Source of the DNA: Aedes albopictus
Lineage: Eukaryota > Arthropoda > Insecta > Diptera > Culicidae
Length of the DNA stretch: 64,000 nt
Assembly (NCBI RefSeq): GCF_035046485.1
Contig: NC_085138.1
Coordinates: 294,048,256-294,112,255, forward strand
Direction: 5' to 3'
Position numbers and translations under genes: made by a program. Numbering within the stretch: position 1 is the first letter of the stretch; every line of letters starts with the position of its first letter. A model generated the notes under the pieces. That model was not told the origin of the DNA. It saw only the letters and a list, made by a program, of their open reading frames with translations, and made no database searches. Shown here one piece after another: positions 29,367 to 41,300 of this stretch.

Positions 29367-29736
29367 CTGAGCAGGACTTTATTTTAAAATCTATTCGACG
29401 TGCTGTGGCACTCAATCACTCACATTACAGTGCACTAAGGGCCAGAATCGCAATCTAGCGGAACAAAATTAATTACTCCAAAACGAAGCATTTCCGGCAC
29501 ATGGTGTCTTCGACAAAGTTGCTTGACATCAGCAGGGGCATCTATTGCTAAGAACGAAGTAGTTCGCAAATCGTCCGCATAGGTGGCGCCACCATCTAAC
29601 TTCTTTGTTTTACGTCCTAGAGACTTGGCATCTTCGGCAAAGTTGTTCATTTTGGCAAAATAAACAACTCTTTCTCAGACGTCAAAAATCCACAGCCTAC
29701 TGTTTTCGAGTTTTTTTAAATATAAAATACATTCAA

Positions 29737-30886
29737 CACGGAGAAAAAAATAAAGTTATATCAATCATATTACGGTCGCGAACAAGCATATTTGTGCACT
29801 GACTTTTATATAAGCCCTTTTTAAGATTGTATTACGCATAATACCATCGGTCGAAGCATACCAGAAGCTTGGAATGATCAGAATTGATGAACTGCATGGA
29901 GCAAGACATATGCTTGACTCAATCATATTATGCATACATCAACGATATTTATTGTTGGCGGTTTGACAGCTCATTTATTGTCATGGTAGATTCAAGCATG
30001 TTTATGCTTAACTTAACTTTTTACTTGAGGGCCAAACCAACTATATCAGATGCTTGCTTTGAGTATGTACAAAAAATCGTTGAAATGAGGTTATGTTGCA
30101 TTCCTGGAATCATCAAAAGCTTTTATTTTAAAATAAACATTTCTATAATGATCGTGTTTAGTACAATATGTTATAACTATAATATATTGAACTGAACACA
30201 TCCATTATAGAATCGTTCAAGCAGCAAAACAAAATCTTGTTTATTGTTTATTTTCTTTACAATTATCCAAATACAAATTTGTCCAATTTCGTCGCATTCT
30301 TGAGCTGGGCGCCCAGCGCCAGCGGCATTTTACACTCGCATCATGTTATCTGTGGCACACGCAGAATTTCTTCTTTACCAGCGAAACCTATGTTTCCTCG
30401 TCCGAACCAGGCATTCCCACGTTGATTCCGGTAGCTTCGGTTTCAGTGATAAGGCTGCTGCATTTGTGGCATACCTTTCGATCGGTGGTGAACGATTAGA
30501 AGCTGCACCCGGAAAACATTAGAAAAAAGACATCATAAGTTTTCAAATTCGTACACCCCATTCGGCGGCACACTTACCTGGAGCTACAGTGGCGAATTCC
30601 GCAATATCGTCGTCGTCAGTTTTCTACCGCCGCCATGATGAATAATGCCTGAGTAGACAGCAGTCAGGAGGCTCGGTCAACACGGATTCAATTAATGACA
30701 TATTATGCTTGGTTGAAGCATTTGATGGTTGGTATTCAGTGATGTTTATTTAAATAAAACATATGCTTGATGTAGACATCAAATCATTGTGAATCAACCA
30801 TTTGAAGCAATTATGTCAAGCATACCTTCAAAGCTTGAAAGAACTATGGAAAAGGTTATATCAATCAGAAGACATTTCTGTCCGTG
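29737..30886. mobile_element. Insertion in left foldback arm, carrying a gene-like fragment
   Basis: The left arm of the foldback is interrupted between AAAATACATTCAA and AATGAAAAACC, which are continuous in the right arm. The insert has short inverted ends CACGGA and TCCGTG, direct copies of GTTATATCAATCA near both ends, and many AAGCATA, GCTTGA and ATTATGC words. Its middle carries a spliced-looking sequence on the - strand. Confidence 0.75.
30240..30655 (-). pseudogene. Spliced gene-like fragment inside transposon (unidentified)
   Basis: On the - strand, ATGGCGGCGGTAGAAAA (from 30637) leads into a frame reading TDDDDIAEFATVAP, then a GT-AG intron of 75 bp (30577-30503; donor GTAAGT, acceptor TGCAG). 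The frame continues as SNRSPPIERYATNAAALSLK and stops near 30380. A one-base shift separates the ATG from the DDDD frame. Another frame of the second part (MPQMQQPYH, RNQRGNAWFGRGNIGFAGK) also looks protein-like, so further indels are likely. Base composition is GC-rich compared with the host element. I do not recognise the parent gene. Confidence 0.4.
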
Positions 30887-31478
30887 AATGAAAAACCAGT
30901 TTTTTAAGCTTATTTTGACATTTTTACTAGAAACCATGTGAGTTTAAATTTTTTCCCAATGCAAATATGTCAAACCAAACACATTCTATGGAAATATATT
31001 CAATATTATCATTAAAAATTATAAATTAAAATACAAATTCGAAAAAATAGTGTGAATTTCAAGCCTTAATATCTCACAAAGCGCAAAAAATCGCAACTTC
31101 AAATTTTCAGCAAATACGAAGCAATACTAGGTGAACATACTGTCAAAAATTTGGAGAGGTATTTTTTGGTGTTTTTGAGATAATAGCTTTTTAGTAACAC
31201 CATAAATATAAGTAGTGCCAGCGTGTAACTTTTTACTGTTGCACATTAGAGAGTTTATGTCTTCTAGAAAGTTGTTCATTTTGACTAAATAAACAACTGT
31301 TTCTTAGACGTCAAAATTCCACGGCCTACTATTTTCGAATTATTGTATATAAATTAGATTTTATTGATAAAATTTGTCAATAAAACACATTTCGATGCAA
31401 TAGTATGAACCATTTTTTATTGTTTTAATTTTTACGATACATAGTAGGTCATGAAAATGTCAGTATACTATTGTCAGC

Positions 31479-31684
31479 ATGGCTCAAGGTAACTTTTAAT
31501 TGTTTGCATGTTATTTTCCAAATGTTTTAAGCTTAACCAATTTTGTTAATCATTTTAAATTTTAGAGCGCAAAATATCTTGCTGAGAGCTCGTGGATTTG
31601 TTCCTGGATGGAAAGGACGTTGATCAATCTCTAGAGATTGTGAAACTGGAGCTCCACGAAACTGACATTTTCATGACCTACTAT
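31479..31684 (+). pseudogene. Small intron-bearing gene-like fragment in foldback loop
   Basis: ATGGCTCAAG (31479-31488) is followed by a GT-AG interval of 77 bp (31489-31565, ending TTTTAAATTTTAG). The next segment continues in frame as ERKISC, one stop, then ELVDLFLDGKDVDQSLEIVK and LELHETDIF, ending inside the right arm. It fills the unpaired spacer of the palindrome almost exactly. The single stop and lack of any recognised domain leave open whether this is captured host sequence or the remains of an element gene. Confidence 0.35.
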
Positions 31685-32726
31685 GTATCGTAAAATCAAA
31701 AACAATAAAAAAAATAGTTCATACTATTGCATCAAAATGTGTTTTATTGACAAATTTTATCAACAAAATCTAGTTAATACACAATAACTCGAAAACAGTA
31801 GGCCGTGGAACTTTGACGTCTAAGAAACAGTTGTTTATTTAGTCAAAATGAACAACTTTCTCGAAGACATAAACTCTCTAATGTGCAACAGTAAAAAGTT
31901 ACACGCTGGCACTACTTATATTTATGGTGTTACTAAAAAGCTATTATCTCAAAAACACCAAAAAATACCTCTCCAAATTTTTGACAGTATGTTCACCTAG
32001 TATTGCTTCGTATTTGCTGAAAATTTGAAGTTGCGATTTTTTGCGCTTTGTGAGATATTAAGGCTTGAAATTCACACTATTTTTTTGAATTTGTATTTTA
32101 ATTTAAAATTTTTAATGATAATATTGAATATATTTCCATAGAATGTGTTTGGTTTGACATATTTGCATTGGGAAAAAATTTAAACTCACATGGTTTCTAG
32201 TAAAAATGTCAAAATAAGCTTAAAAAACTGGTTTTTCATTTAATTTATTTTATTTTTAAAATAATTCGAAAACAGTAGGCTGTGGATTTTTGACGTCTGA
32301 GAAAGAGTTATTTATTTTGCCAAAATGAACAACTTTGCCGAAGACGCCAAGTCTCTAGAACGTAAAACAAAGAAGTTAGATAGTGGCGCCACCTATGCGG
32401 ACGAATTGCGAACTACTGCGTTCTTATCAATAGATGCCCCTGGTGATGTCAAGCAACTTTGTCGAAGATACCATGTGTCGAAAATGCTTCGTTTTGGAGT
32501 AATTAATTTTGTTCCGCTAGATTGCGATTCTGGCCCTTAGTGCAGTGGTGGTCACTACAGTTCTCTCTTCTTGAGATTGGTTTTACAATTCATTCAAAAT
32601 ATTTTTAACAAATTCAATTTTCTTATTTCTTAACTATGTACATAAGTATTCGATAGAATTCAAAGTAATTCAATAGTACAAAAATTCAAAATCTTTTCTT
32701 TTGCGTTTCGAACGAAGTGAACTTCG

Positions 32727-33575
32727 TTAACTTAAATCATTTTGAATGCCAAAGGCTACCTCTTGTTTACGTTTTCTTCTTTGATTGGTATATGACGGAG
32801 CAGCAGAATGTCTTGGTGATTCGTCAAGATCATCTGGAGATGAAACTGGTAGATTCCTCGATGACTCCGAATTGCTGCTTGACTGCTGCACTGAACCATC
32901 ACGCCTTGAAGAATTTCGAATAGGCACACTATTGCCTGGGAACCTTGATGTTGACAAACTATTGCCAGAGGCTGATGAGCTTGACAAACTATTGCCAGAA
33001 GCTGATGAGTTTGGCAAACTATTGCCATTCTGTGTGTTGAACAAACATGAATCAAAAACAAAACCATAAAACTCGTCATCTGGATCAGGAACATCTGCCC
33101 TCTCCATGGTACGCTTCCTGTTATCTGCTTCATTGCTACTCCACATAATGCTCTTAGGCAATTTATGCCTCCTACAAAAAACCTGGAACACATTGGGAGA
33201 TATTTGCTTTAGGAAAATAGCGTCCAGCCACCTTTTCACATCACTCGATTTAAAGTTTTTGAAGTACACTGGATCGCCTGTATGCAACTGGACAAACTTG
33301 TCCTTTTTGAACTCATCTGTATTGAAACTAGTCCTTTTTTCCTCCTTTTGAGTCGTCACATGGTTTTTAACACTACTTTTTGGATTAACTAAGTCAAGAA
33401 TCGTTTTTGGTTTAAATTTTAACAGTTTTTCTGATGGAAAACTCGAGTCTTTCGTACATGTGTTACAATAATTAAACAGAAAGCAAGATAATCTATCTGA
33501 AAAAGCATAATGCTTTGTAGGTAACACAAACTGATGAACTATGGCGGTTGGCTTTGTCGGAATTCTATCACACAA
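32727..33575 (-). pseudogene. C-terminal pol (post-integrase) of gypsy-type element
   Basis: A 282-codon frame. The start FLFNYCNTCTKDSSFPSEKL and KPKTILDLVNPK corresponds to the end of a gypsy integrase core (the NYRNT...SP(A/S)LL...R(T/S)xLDL signature). KDKFVQLHTGDPVYFKNF is the post-core GDxVYxxNF box, followed by a Ser/Asn-rich tail with repeats of ASGNSL. The catalytic integrase, RT and gag are deleted. The frame is open, suggesting deletion was the main lesion. Confidence 0.8.
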
Positions 33576-33920
33576 TGCTGCAGCAGTTGAACAATGGGAA
33601 CTTTAGCAAATCCCTAACGCACGTGATATCAACTAAAAAGAAATTTAGCGCTTTCTTACTGATTTTCGTAGAAATTCTAAACTGATGGAAAAACTTCTGC
33701 ACAACTTTTGTAACTGCATATAATGTTACGGCGAGGGCTTTAAACATCCATGCGCTACTGTGGCGTCACCAAACTTACGGTGGAACGAATCAGCTTTATT
33801 TCGCTCCACTCGTGGCGATAATTCTTCACCGACGAATTAAACTACCCTGCACAAACGTAAATGGCAACTATTCACTTAGTTATTACTTGAAGTAAAATAA
33901 AATTCACCTCGTACGCCAGT
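33576..33920 (-). other. Leader of the deleted gypsy-type element
   Basis: The interval between the LTR at 33921 and the pol fragment has no open frame of note and starts (- strand) with the putative primer site. It should represent the 5' untranslated leader and the deletion junction. Confidence 0.5.
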
Positions 33921-34179
33921 TGTAATATCTGGTGTACACGGATATATTTCGAATACGTGAGGTATAATACCGAGATGTATACTGTTGCACGCTCGGATAA
34001 CAACTGAGCAGGACTTTATTTTAAATTCTATTCGACGTGCTATGGCACTCAATCACTCACATTACAGTGGTGGTCACTATAGTAAATTATGTGGCAGGGA
34101 ATTGAGCTTACTTTGGACTCCGCAACTCTACGATCGAACAAAGTTTGTCGTCGCACGAAGTTAACCACCTACAAACCTA

Positions 34180-34615
34180 GGATTAGACCGGTAGGTGGGC
34201 ACGAAACATAGGCTCTACCTACGTGCAGAGGACCAACGTGCCCTTGAAGTTTTCGAACGGAAGGTGTTGCGTACCATCTACGGCGGAGTGCAAATGGAAG
34301 ACGGGACTTGGAGAAGGCAAATGAACCACGAGCAGCATCTGCTGCTGAGAAAACCAACCATCCTCCACACCGCGAAAATCGGGAGGCTACGGTGGGTGGG
34401 TCACGTCATCAGGATGCCGGATAGCAAACCGACTAAAATGGTTCTTGGGAGCAAGAAGACGTGGTGCGCAGCGAGCTAGGTGGGTCGATCAAGAGGAGGA
34501 CGATTTGCGTACCCTTTGCAGAGTGCGGGACTGGGGACGCACATGGACCGAATCGAATGAAGACGACTCCTACGTACAGCAGAGGACACTCAGGCCTTAG
34601 TCTGGCCGGTAAGCA
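34180..34615 (+). mobile_element. 3' fragment of a second LINE type, + strand
   Basis: The frame encodes LRAEDQRALEVFERKVLRTIYGGVQ-like and HTAKIGRLRWVGHVIRMPD-like sequence, the same conserved C-terminal region as the LINE at 23357-24105 but clearly a different family (GGVQMEDGTWRRQMNHE). It shifts frame near 34465 before WVDQ(V)EED-like sequence. Only the 3' end is present. Confidence 0.8.
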
Positions 34616-35336
34616 AAGTAAACAAATATATTCTTTAGATTTCGGGTTTAATTACCTACATTTCAACTACATTTACTGCGGCAAATGGTATTTCAGACAT
34701 GGACATTGGAAATCTGGGAATATGTTGAGTATAACTCAGCAACATTTTAAGCTGAACCACTCTCAGCCATCCCTTTTCAGAATAGCTAAGCTTCTAGTCA
34801 GAAAACCTTAGTATTGAAATAAAAAAAACACAATCGGTGGTGACGCTGAAATGCGCTATTACTTTATTATTTGTTCTTTTTTGCGGTCCCACTTACTACG
34901 TATATATTACACGACACTTACAGTAAATTACATTCAAAATTTTGTTTTTTTTTTATCATTACAAGTGTGGTTCTTTTCTAGAGTGAGGAATATAAATTCC
35001 CAGACTTTCACGATTAAGTTAACGAAATTCTCACACCATAATTCGCTCCAAGAACGTCAGAACGTTACCAATAGGCAAAATAACAGTACTATTCAAGTAA
35101 ATTCGTTATAACAAATAATATCTAGTTTTCATTGTTATGCACATTGTTCATACAGCTGGAGAAAATAATCATACTATCACATACAGTACGTTTTTGGAGC
35201 AACTTATGATATGACAATACTGTTATTGCTTGACTCACAACAACGCATGCAAAAAAAGTACGATCGTGCACAAATGTTCAACATTCAGACACTCCAGTTT
35301 CCTAAAGCTACGGTGGTTTATCAAAACAAGTTTCCC
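34616..35336. other. Intergenic DNA downstream of the OCRL gene
   Basis: AT-rich with no recognisable gene. The part nearest 35336 will contain the 3' UTR and polyadenylation site of the - strand OCRL homologue, whose position I cannot fix. Confidence 0.5.
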
Positions 35337-38300
35337 CTACTTTGCAAATCCGTTCATCAGTTCCGCTCGCGCAAAGTCCCGCACACTGTCGCTATTGGTC
35401 AAAAAGGTCATCATGAAGCGCCGCCTCTGATCCCGTTCTCCCTCGGTGTAGGCGTACACGTCATTACCGGTCGGAGTTCGTCCGGTGGACAGCTGAGGGC
35501 GGATCAATATCTTTCCAAAGGTGGTTGCTGAAATGTAGCTTAGTGAGAAGTCACAAATAACCACCGGAAACCACTCATACTCACCCAAGTTATTCAATCG
35601 AACGGTCGAATTTTTCCGCATCAGCTCGATAAGCAACCTACAGATGTACAGAAACAGTACCCTATTTACGCGCTTCAGCTTCACGCGAATCAGCTCCCGA
35701 CATCGGTCGTAGTTATCTGCGTTCACAATGCACTCCCGTTCACTTATGGTAACCACTGGTTCTGGAAGAGATTCTAGAAAAATAAGCAAAGCTTCCGCCG
35801 CAAGTTTCGGTGTTACGGCTAGATGTACGGGAGGTTAAGAAAAATTCGTTTTCGATGATGTGTTGATAATGGTGATAAATATAATAAATAAATAATTGTA
35901 AAAAGGATACGCAAAGGTGCCAACGACCAGCTGTCCAACCAGTCACGAATTTCCACAATGCTTTCGTGCTTGCCGTAGGATCGATTCGCGAACAGATGTG
36001 GCGTATCCATGCCTTCATTCCACAGGTAGTCAATCAACCTCCAGATTTCCCGTGGCACATCGAGTTGATTTCCGTCGTTGGTCAAATCGACAAGCTTCTC
36101 CTCCCTCTCCAGCGCGATCAGTTCATTGATCTCGTACTCGAAAATCGGCTTGTTCAACTTCATCAGCGTGTCCAGCGAGACTCCGAAGCAGCTTGATTTG
36201 TACTCTCCGAAGATGGTGATGAAAATGTCCCGCCCATTCTCCACATGCAACACCAGAATATCCAACGGGATCTTGACGCCGGCTTTGGCGTCCTTCAGTT
36301 TCCTCAGCATCTTCGACGCGGCTTTAGCATCAATGAAAATGTCTATCCGTATGCTTCGGCTATCACCCGTCAACAGTTCGCCCGATTTCTGACTAATGTG
36401 GATGAATTCCTCGCACACGTGGCTGTAGCGTTCGTCCTTGGCGGAAAACTTAAACTGTACGGGCAGATGGCAATTGTTGGCTACGAGCAGTTCTCGGGAA
36501 TAGTTTTCGTTGAAGCGGATCAGACCAAAGTCCAAATCCGTTTGTTCGACCGTTATCTGCACGATAGAGAAATATTAGCTGAATATGGTTGTTTTGTTGA
36601 GGATTATTTTGGTCTCACCTGTGGTTGGTTGTCATTTTCATACTTGTCGACTGTTTTTAATACTTCCTCGTGGACCCTCTTGAATTTATGATCATCTTTT
36701 GTTTCGACCTGTAAAATAAGAATATACTGAATGAAAGTGAACTACAGACTTTACTAACAAAAGTGTAGCTGCATAAAAGCTTATGGAGCAAACGCTTTTG
36801 GAAGACAGCTCTTTTAAACTCTTAAGCGCTGTTTGCAGTTCAGAAGGAATTTTTCGGCCTATCTTGATGCATGGAAAATTACTTGTCTGAATCGCCTAAG
36901 AAACCGTTTTTCTTCGATCACAGTACGCAGTTGCGAAGAAATGACAGTTCAAATGGCAGTCACCGTGGAAAGTTTCTGCCAGGAATCGGTCAAGAAGTTT
37001 CTTGAGCGATTCCTTTCGAACACCAAACTAGGCTTTATGCAGCAAAAATGTTAGTTGTAGAATTCTTTAACCATCTACTTCAAATGATTGCTCTCGAGCA
37101 CTTTCAACTTTCGAGGCTAACCCAAATGCTGGCCCTTATTATGAGTGTCACTTCACGGTGAAAATCGCTCACGGTGACACATTGCGAATCCACGGTGAAA
37201 AAGTTGTGGGTTAATCAAATGGGAATCACTTGCACCGTCCTTATTACCGGTGTCACTTTTTCGATTTCACCGTGAAGTGACACTTGTAATCAGGCCCGCT
37301 AACTGCTTGTTTTGATAGTGGAATTATTGATAAACAAAAAAACTAGCTAACTAATTATCATGTGGCAAGTATTCAGTTTCTGCCATAACGCGTTGTTTTC
37401 CTGTCAGGTGCAATAGAATTTATAAACCCTAAGACCTTAAACCTTCTCATAGCCAACGGCCTCGCGAGTGCTTCAACGTTGCTCCAAAAGTTACCATATT
37501 GAACAAAAGCATAGATCTTTCTTACCATCCCGGGTAGAAGAAAATAACAAATGAAGATCAAATTTTGTCATTGAAAATGAATAGCTGAATGGCAAAATTT
37601 GTTATTGGTTTGTTAGGAATAAGAGCTAAAACAATAAAAATAATAACTGACTTGGTACCGAAAAATAACTCAATAATAACTAATGTTATCCTTGTAAGAA
37701 CAAACCAAGGACAAAATATTTCAAAATGTAGAATAACTGAATAAGTTATTCTCGAGTTATTGAGAACAAAGTAAAGTACAAAATAAGTTATTTCAAAAAA
37801 GATCATGATAATTGTAAAGTTTGTTCTTATGATTGAAAAAAACTGTATTGTAAGTTCAGAAATGTTTTGTCCTTGGTTTGTTCTTATAATAACAAAATTA
37901 GTTATTAGGTTTTGCTGTTCATCAATATTTGACTTAAAATAAAATAAATACTAAATAACTCATCAATAACAAAACAACTTATGACTGCAAAATATGCCAT
38001 TGGGATGTTGTTTTACTTAGGATACTCAGAATAACTTATTTTGCTATGCTTGCATATTTTGTTATTATTCAGTTATTTATGGTTATTCTAACTCAGAAAT
38101 AACATATTTTGTAATGATAACATCTATTGTGCTAAGCGAGTTATTTTGTGTTATTCATAAATAACATAAGAATGACAAAATGAGGTATGATGGCATAATT
38201 TCTTATTATTTTGTCCTTGGTTTGTTCTTTGCTTCTACCCGGAATGTCGTTGTGCTTACTACGGAAATAAGTCCCTCCTCGCTTGGCCACTAATAACACT

Positions 38301-41300
38301 AAACTGAACAATTTGAACGATACTTACATTCACTTTAAATACCGCGTACACCGGTTTGTGATCACTCTTTCTCAACTGCATCACACTGTCATACTTGAGT
38401 AGCTCCATGCGTTGGCCCTTCCACAGAATTCGATCACACCAGGCCGGACATCTGCTTTTCTCACTGCTGTCCCAATCGTCCGTTCCCGGGTTGTACTTAT
38501 ACGTGGGACCGAACAATATTTTACCCTCGTTGTAATCCCGGAATATCCGCTTTCTCAGCTTCTCTGTGTATAACTGATCGTACGGATACAGCTGATTGTA
38601 GTCGCGATCCTTCTGGTTTACGATATCCTGCGACACTTCATTGAGCCGGTAGTTCAAGTCACCGATCCAGAATATGTGACTGAAATGATTATGATTAATT
38701 CATGTAAGCTTTTGTTTTTCTATTGTAGCACTCACTGATGTTCGTCGATCGAGCGACCCCGGAATGTTTTTTCGAAGGACATTCTCCGGATGATCTCGTC
38801 GTGGTCCTCATTTCTTCGTACCACTTCCTGGGTGTGTGCCGCCAGGTGAGTATTGACGAAGCAAAACAGAGCCTCATTCAACTGGAAACTCACTCCGACA
38901 CCACCTTTGTTTCCCTACAATTGAAACGTTTTCAAAATTAGATCAGAATGCATCTTTCAAACTGAGAGATCGATCATTACCCATTTAAGAGTCCCGGTTC
39001 CAACCGCAGCCGTTAGGCAATCTGAAATTCGATCCCGTAGCGATTTCTTCACTGCTACCGTGAGCATCATTCCCACCAAACGAACAGACGCCACCTCTTC
39101 ATAGATCGCTCCCGTATGGAGTCCGCTCATAACTTTGTCACTAAAGAGCGAAAATTCGTGAGTCATTTATTCTAGTAAGCGTGCATTCAACCATAGACTT
39201 ACACCCAAGTCCGATCGATTTTGGTTTCGTTCATGATGATCTTCTCCGGAGTCCACTCGATCTCCTGAAATCCTACCGCATAGATGTCCGGCGGATCCTC
39301 GGTGGTCGAGAGCCACTCCGGCAGTTCGATGTCCTCCGATGTCTGCCCGTTCACATTCCACGTGGCCGTGTAGATTTTGTACGGTTCGTAGACAATGTAC
39401 TCGTGCCGTCGACGTTCCAGCTCTTCCTTGAATTTGGAATCCCTCGACTTGGGTGCTTGGCTGCCTTCCGCTATGCTGCGATCGATGAGCAGCATGTCGG
39501 CTCGCTTATAGTAATCCAGCCAAGTGAAATCCAGCGGGAAGGACACGGTAGCTGCCTGCGACGAGGCACTTTTGAAGGTGGAGATCAAGGTCTTCAACTT
39601 GCCGATGAAATTGTCCCGCGAAGCGATGGCATCTGGCGTGGCCTGGTAGTAGTACACCGTCGGTTCATTATGTGAGAATATCGTAAACTGATGACTGGAT
39701 ATGGAACCGTGCCCGCCGGATTCTGTAAATTAAAAAGCATTTAGATTTGGCATAAAAACAAATTAGGCCTATTACTATTATCATTTAGTTTTAACATAAC
39801 ATTTGAAAGAGAGAGAAAAAAAAACAATTTGAATGATTTTATTTTTCTGGAATCTTTTACAAAGACGTTAACGGTGAAGATCTAATCCGTTGTCGACCGG
39901 CCATCGACAAAGTCGGCTTGATAACGTCCACGAGCTCATTCGTTATAGATAATAGACGACGGAAGATCAGGAAAAGCACTTTGTAGGCGGCATTCAGAAT
40001 GGTAGTCGCCCCCAAGTTCTCAGTTTTACAGATTTCTCATGGGAAAACTGTAAAAAAACGCAAACCTCGAAACGGACGCTGTGTGCCAGGCTTATCTTGT
40101 CGTCTTTTTCGTGAATAGAGCAAATTACCCCTTTCTTCCACTCATTCGCAGTTGCTCCGTTTCCCAGATTCTTACAATCAGCCGGTGTAGACAAATGGCC
40201 AACTTTTCCAGGCCCATTTTGATGTGCAGTTCAGCTGGTTTATTAGTCTGAAGCAGTAAAATAGTATCCTTAGCTTTACTCAGCGAGGGAGTTGATTGGT
40301 TCCCATTATTCGTCACGCTGACGTAGTCTTTTCTTCCACTGCCTTGATCATCAGTGTCTGTGTTCTCTGCACCATTCAGGTGTTCGTCGGTGCTGCTTCC
40401 CTCTTTCGATAACCTCACATTGGTCCGTCAAGAAGTCTCTGTCCTTGTCCTGATATATTTCGGCATATATTTGGCACTTCCAAGCAAAAACGCTGGAAAC
40501 TTTTACCTACCCCGGGCAATCGGTTTGCTTATATCCTAATGAGTCTGCTTCGGATGTACTGTCAATTGTGATGATTCAGGAACCGCCTAACTATACTACA
40601 GGTTCCAAGAATCACCGCTTTGGGGATGCTGTTCATGTCCTTCTTCAATTCCAGCTCGTCTAGGGACCTTAGGAAAGATTTTGGGAGAACTCAGATTGGC
40701 AGAGAACGTTGATTGGATATTATAGTCTAACGGTACAGCGGTGTCGATGAGGGTTGCCCGCTTCATCCTTTTTTCGTAAACCACAACGTCATGTCAGGCC
40801 GGTTGGCACGGATGAGGACGTCCGTAATGATCTAGCGATCCCAGTACAGCTTTATGCTACTATTTTCCAGAACCGGGTCCGGCTGGTACTTGTAGTAGGG
40901 TACAAATCTGTCGGCCAAGTTGTGCTTTAAAGCCAAAGATTGTTGGTGCACAATCTTGTCAACTTCGTTATGACGATCCAGCTTGAAACGACATGCTCGA
41001 TCGTTTCCTCTACTGAATTGCACTTCCTACAGCGGTCCTCCCCGTCTTCGAGCAATAGGTACCGCCGATAGTTTTTTGTCGCAATTACCCGGTCCTGAAT
41101 GGATACCATGAAACTTTCTGTTTTCGAGAAGAGGTCACCCCGCACCAGCCGCGCCTTCGACGTCGCCTTATCGATGTACTCGAGCTCCCATGAAACTCCT
41201 GCTTCCACGCTACGATCATCTCGTCAACAGTCTTGATGTCGCAGTTCAAGTGGAAATCCTCCTGCGCCAGATGCAGGGCACTGTAACCGTGGTCAGTTTC

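Larger units (their letters stand above)
29433..32542. mobile_element. 3.1 kb foldback element in LTR (5 bp duplication)
   Basis: CACTAAGGGCCAGAATCGCA at the left returns inverted at the right, and CAGTG flanks both sides (29428-29432, 32543-32547). Not counting the nested insertion (29737-30886), it is about 1.96 kb with arms of roughly 880 bp that match closely over their whole length (29433-29736 plus 30887-31464 against 31667-32542). The spacer is about 200 bp and carries a small gene-like fragment. Each arm encodes the same 71-codon frame (MNNFAEDAKSL...), which I regard as non-coding. Confidence 0.9.
28800..34081 (-). mobile_element. Internally deleted gypsy-type element, - strand, with nested elements
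   Basis: Two LTRs of about 161 bp (33921-34081, and 28800 to 32559 with insertions) start TGTAGTGACC/TATAGTGACC and end ATATTACA on the - strand. They are flanked by GTAAT (28795-28799) and GTAAA (34082-34086). On the - strand, two bases after the 5' LTR comes TGGCGTACGAGG, close to a tRNA-Ser type primer site, and AAGAAGAGAGAA before the 3' LTR looks like a polypurine tract. Only a leader and the end of pol (33575-32727) remain between the LTRs. The 3' LTR received a hAT-like MITE and a 3.1 kb foldback. Confidence 0.8.

Noticed and set aside
29435..29650. Conserved 71-residue protein encoded twice (MNNFAEDAKSL...)
   Set aside because: Both copies are the two arms of one palindrome; conservation is explained by arm identity, not by selection on protein.
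32727..33575. Serine-rich host protein of 282 residues
   Set aside because: The N-terminal third matches the end of a gypsy integrase and the post-core GDxVYxxNF box, and the frame lies between two LTRs.
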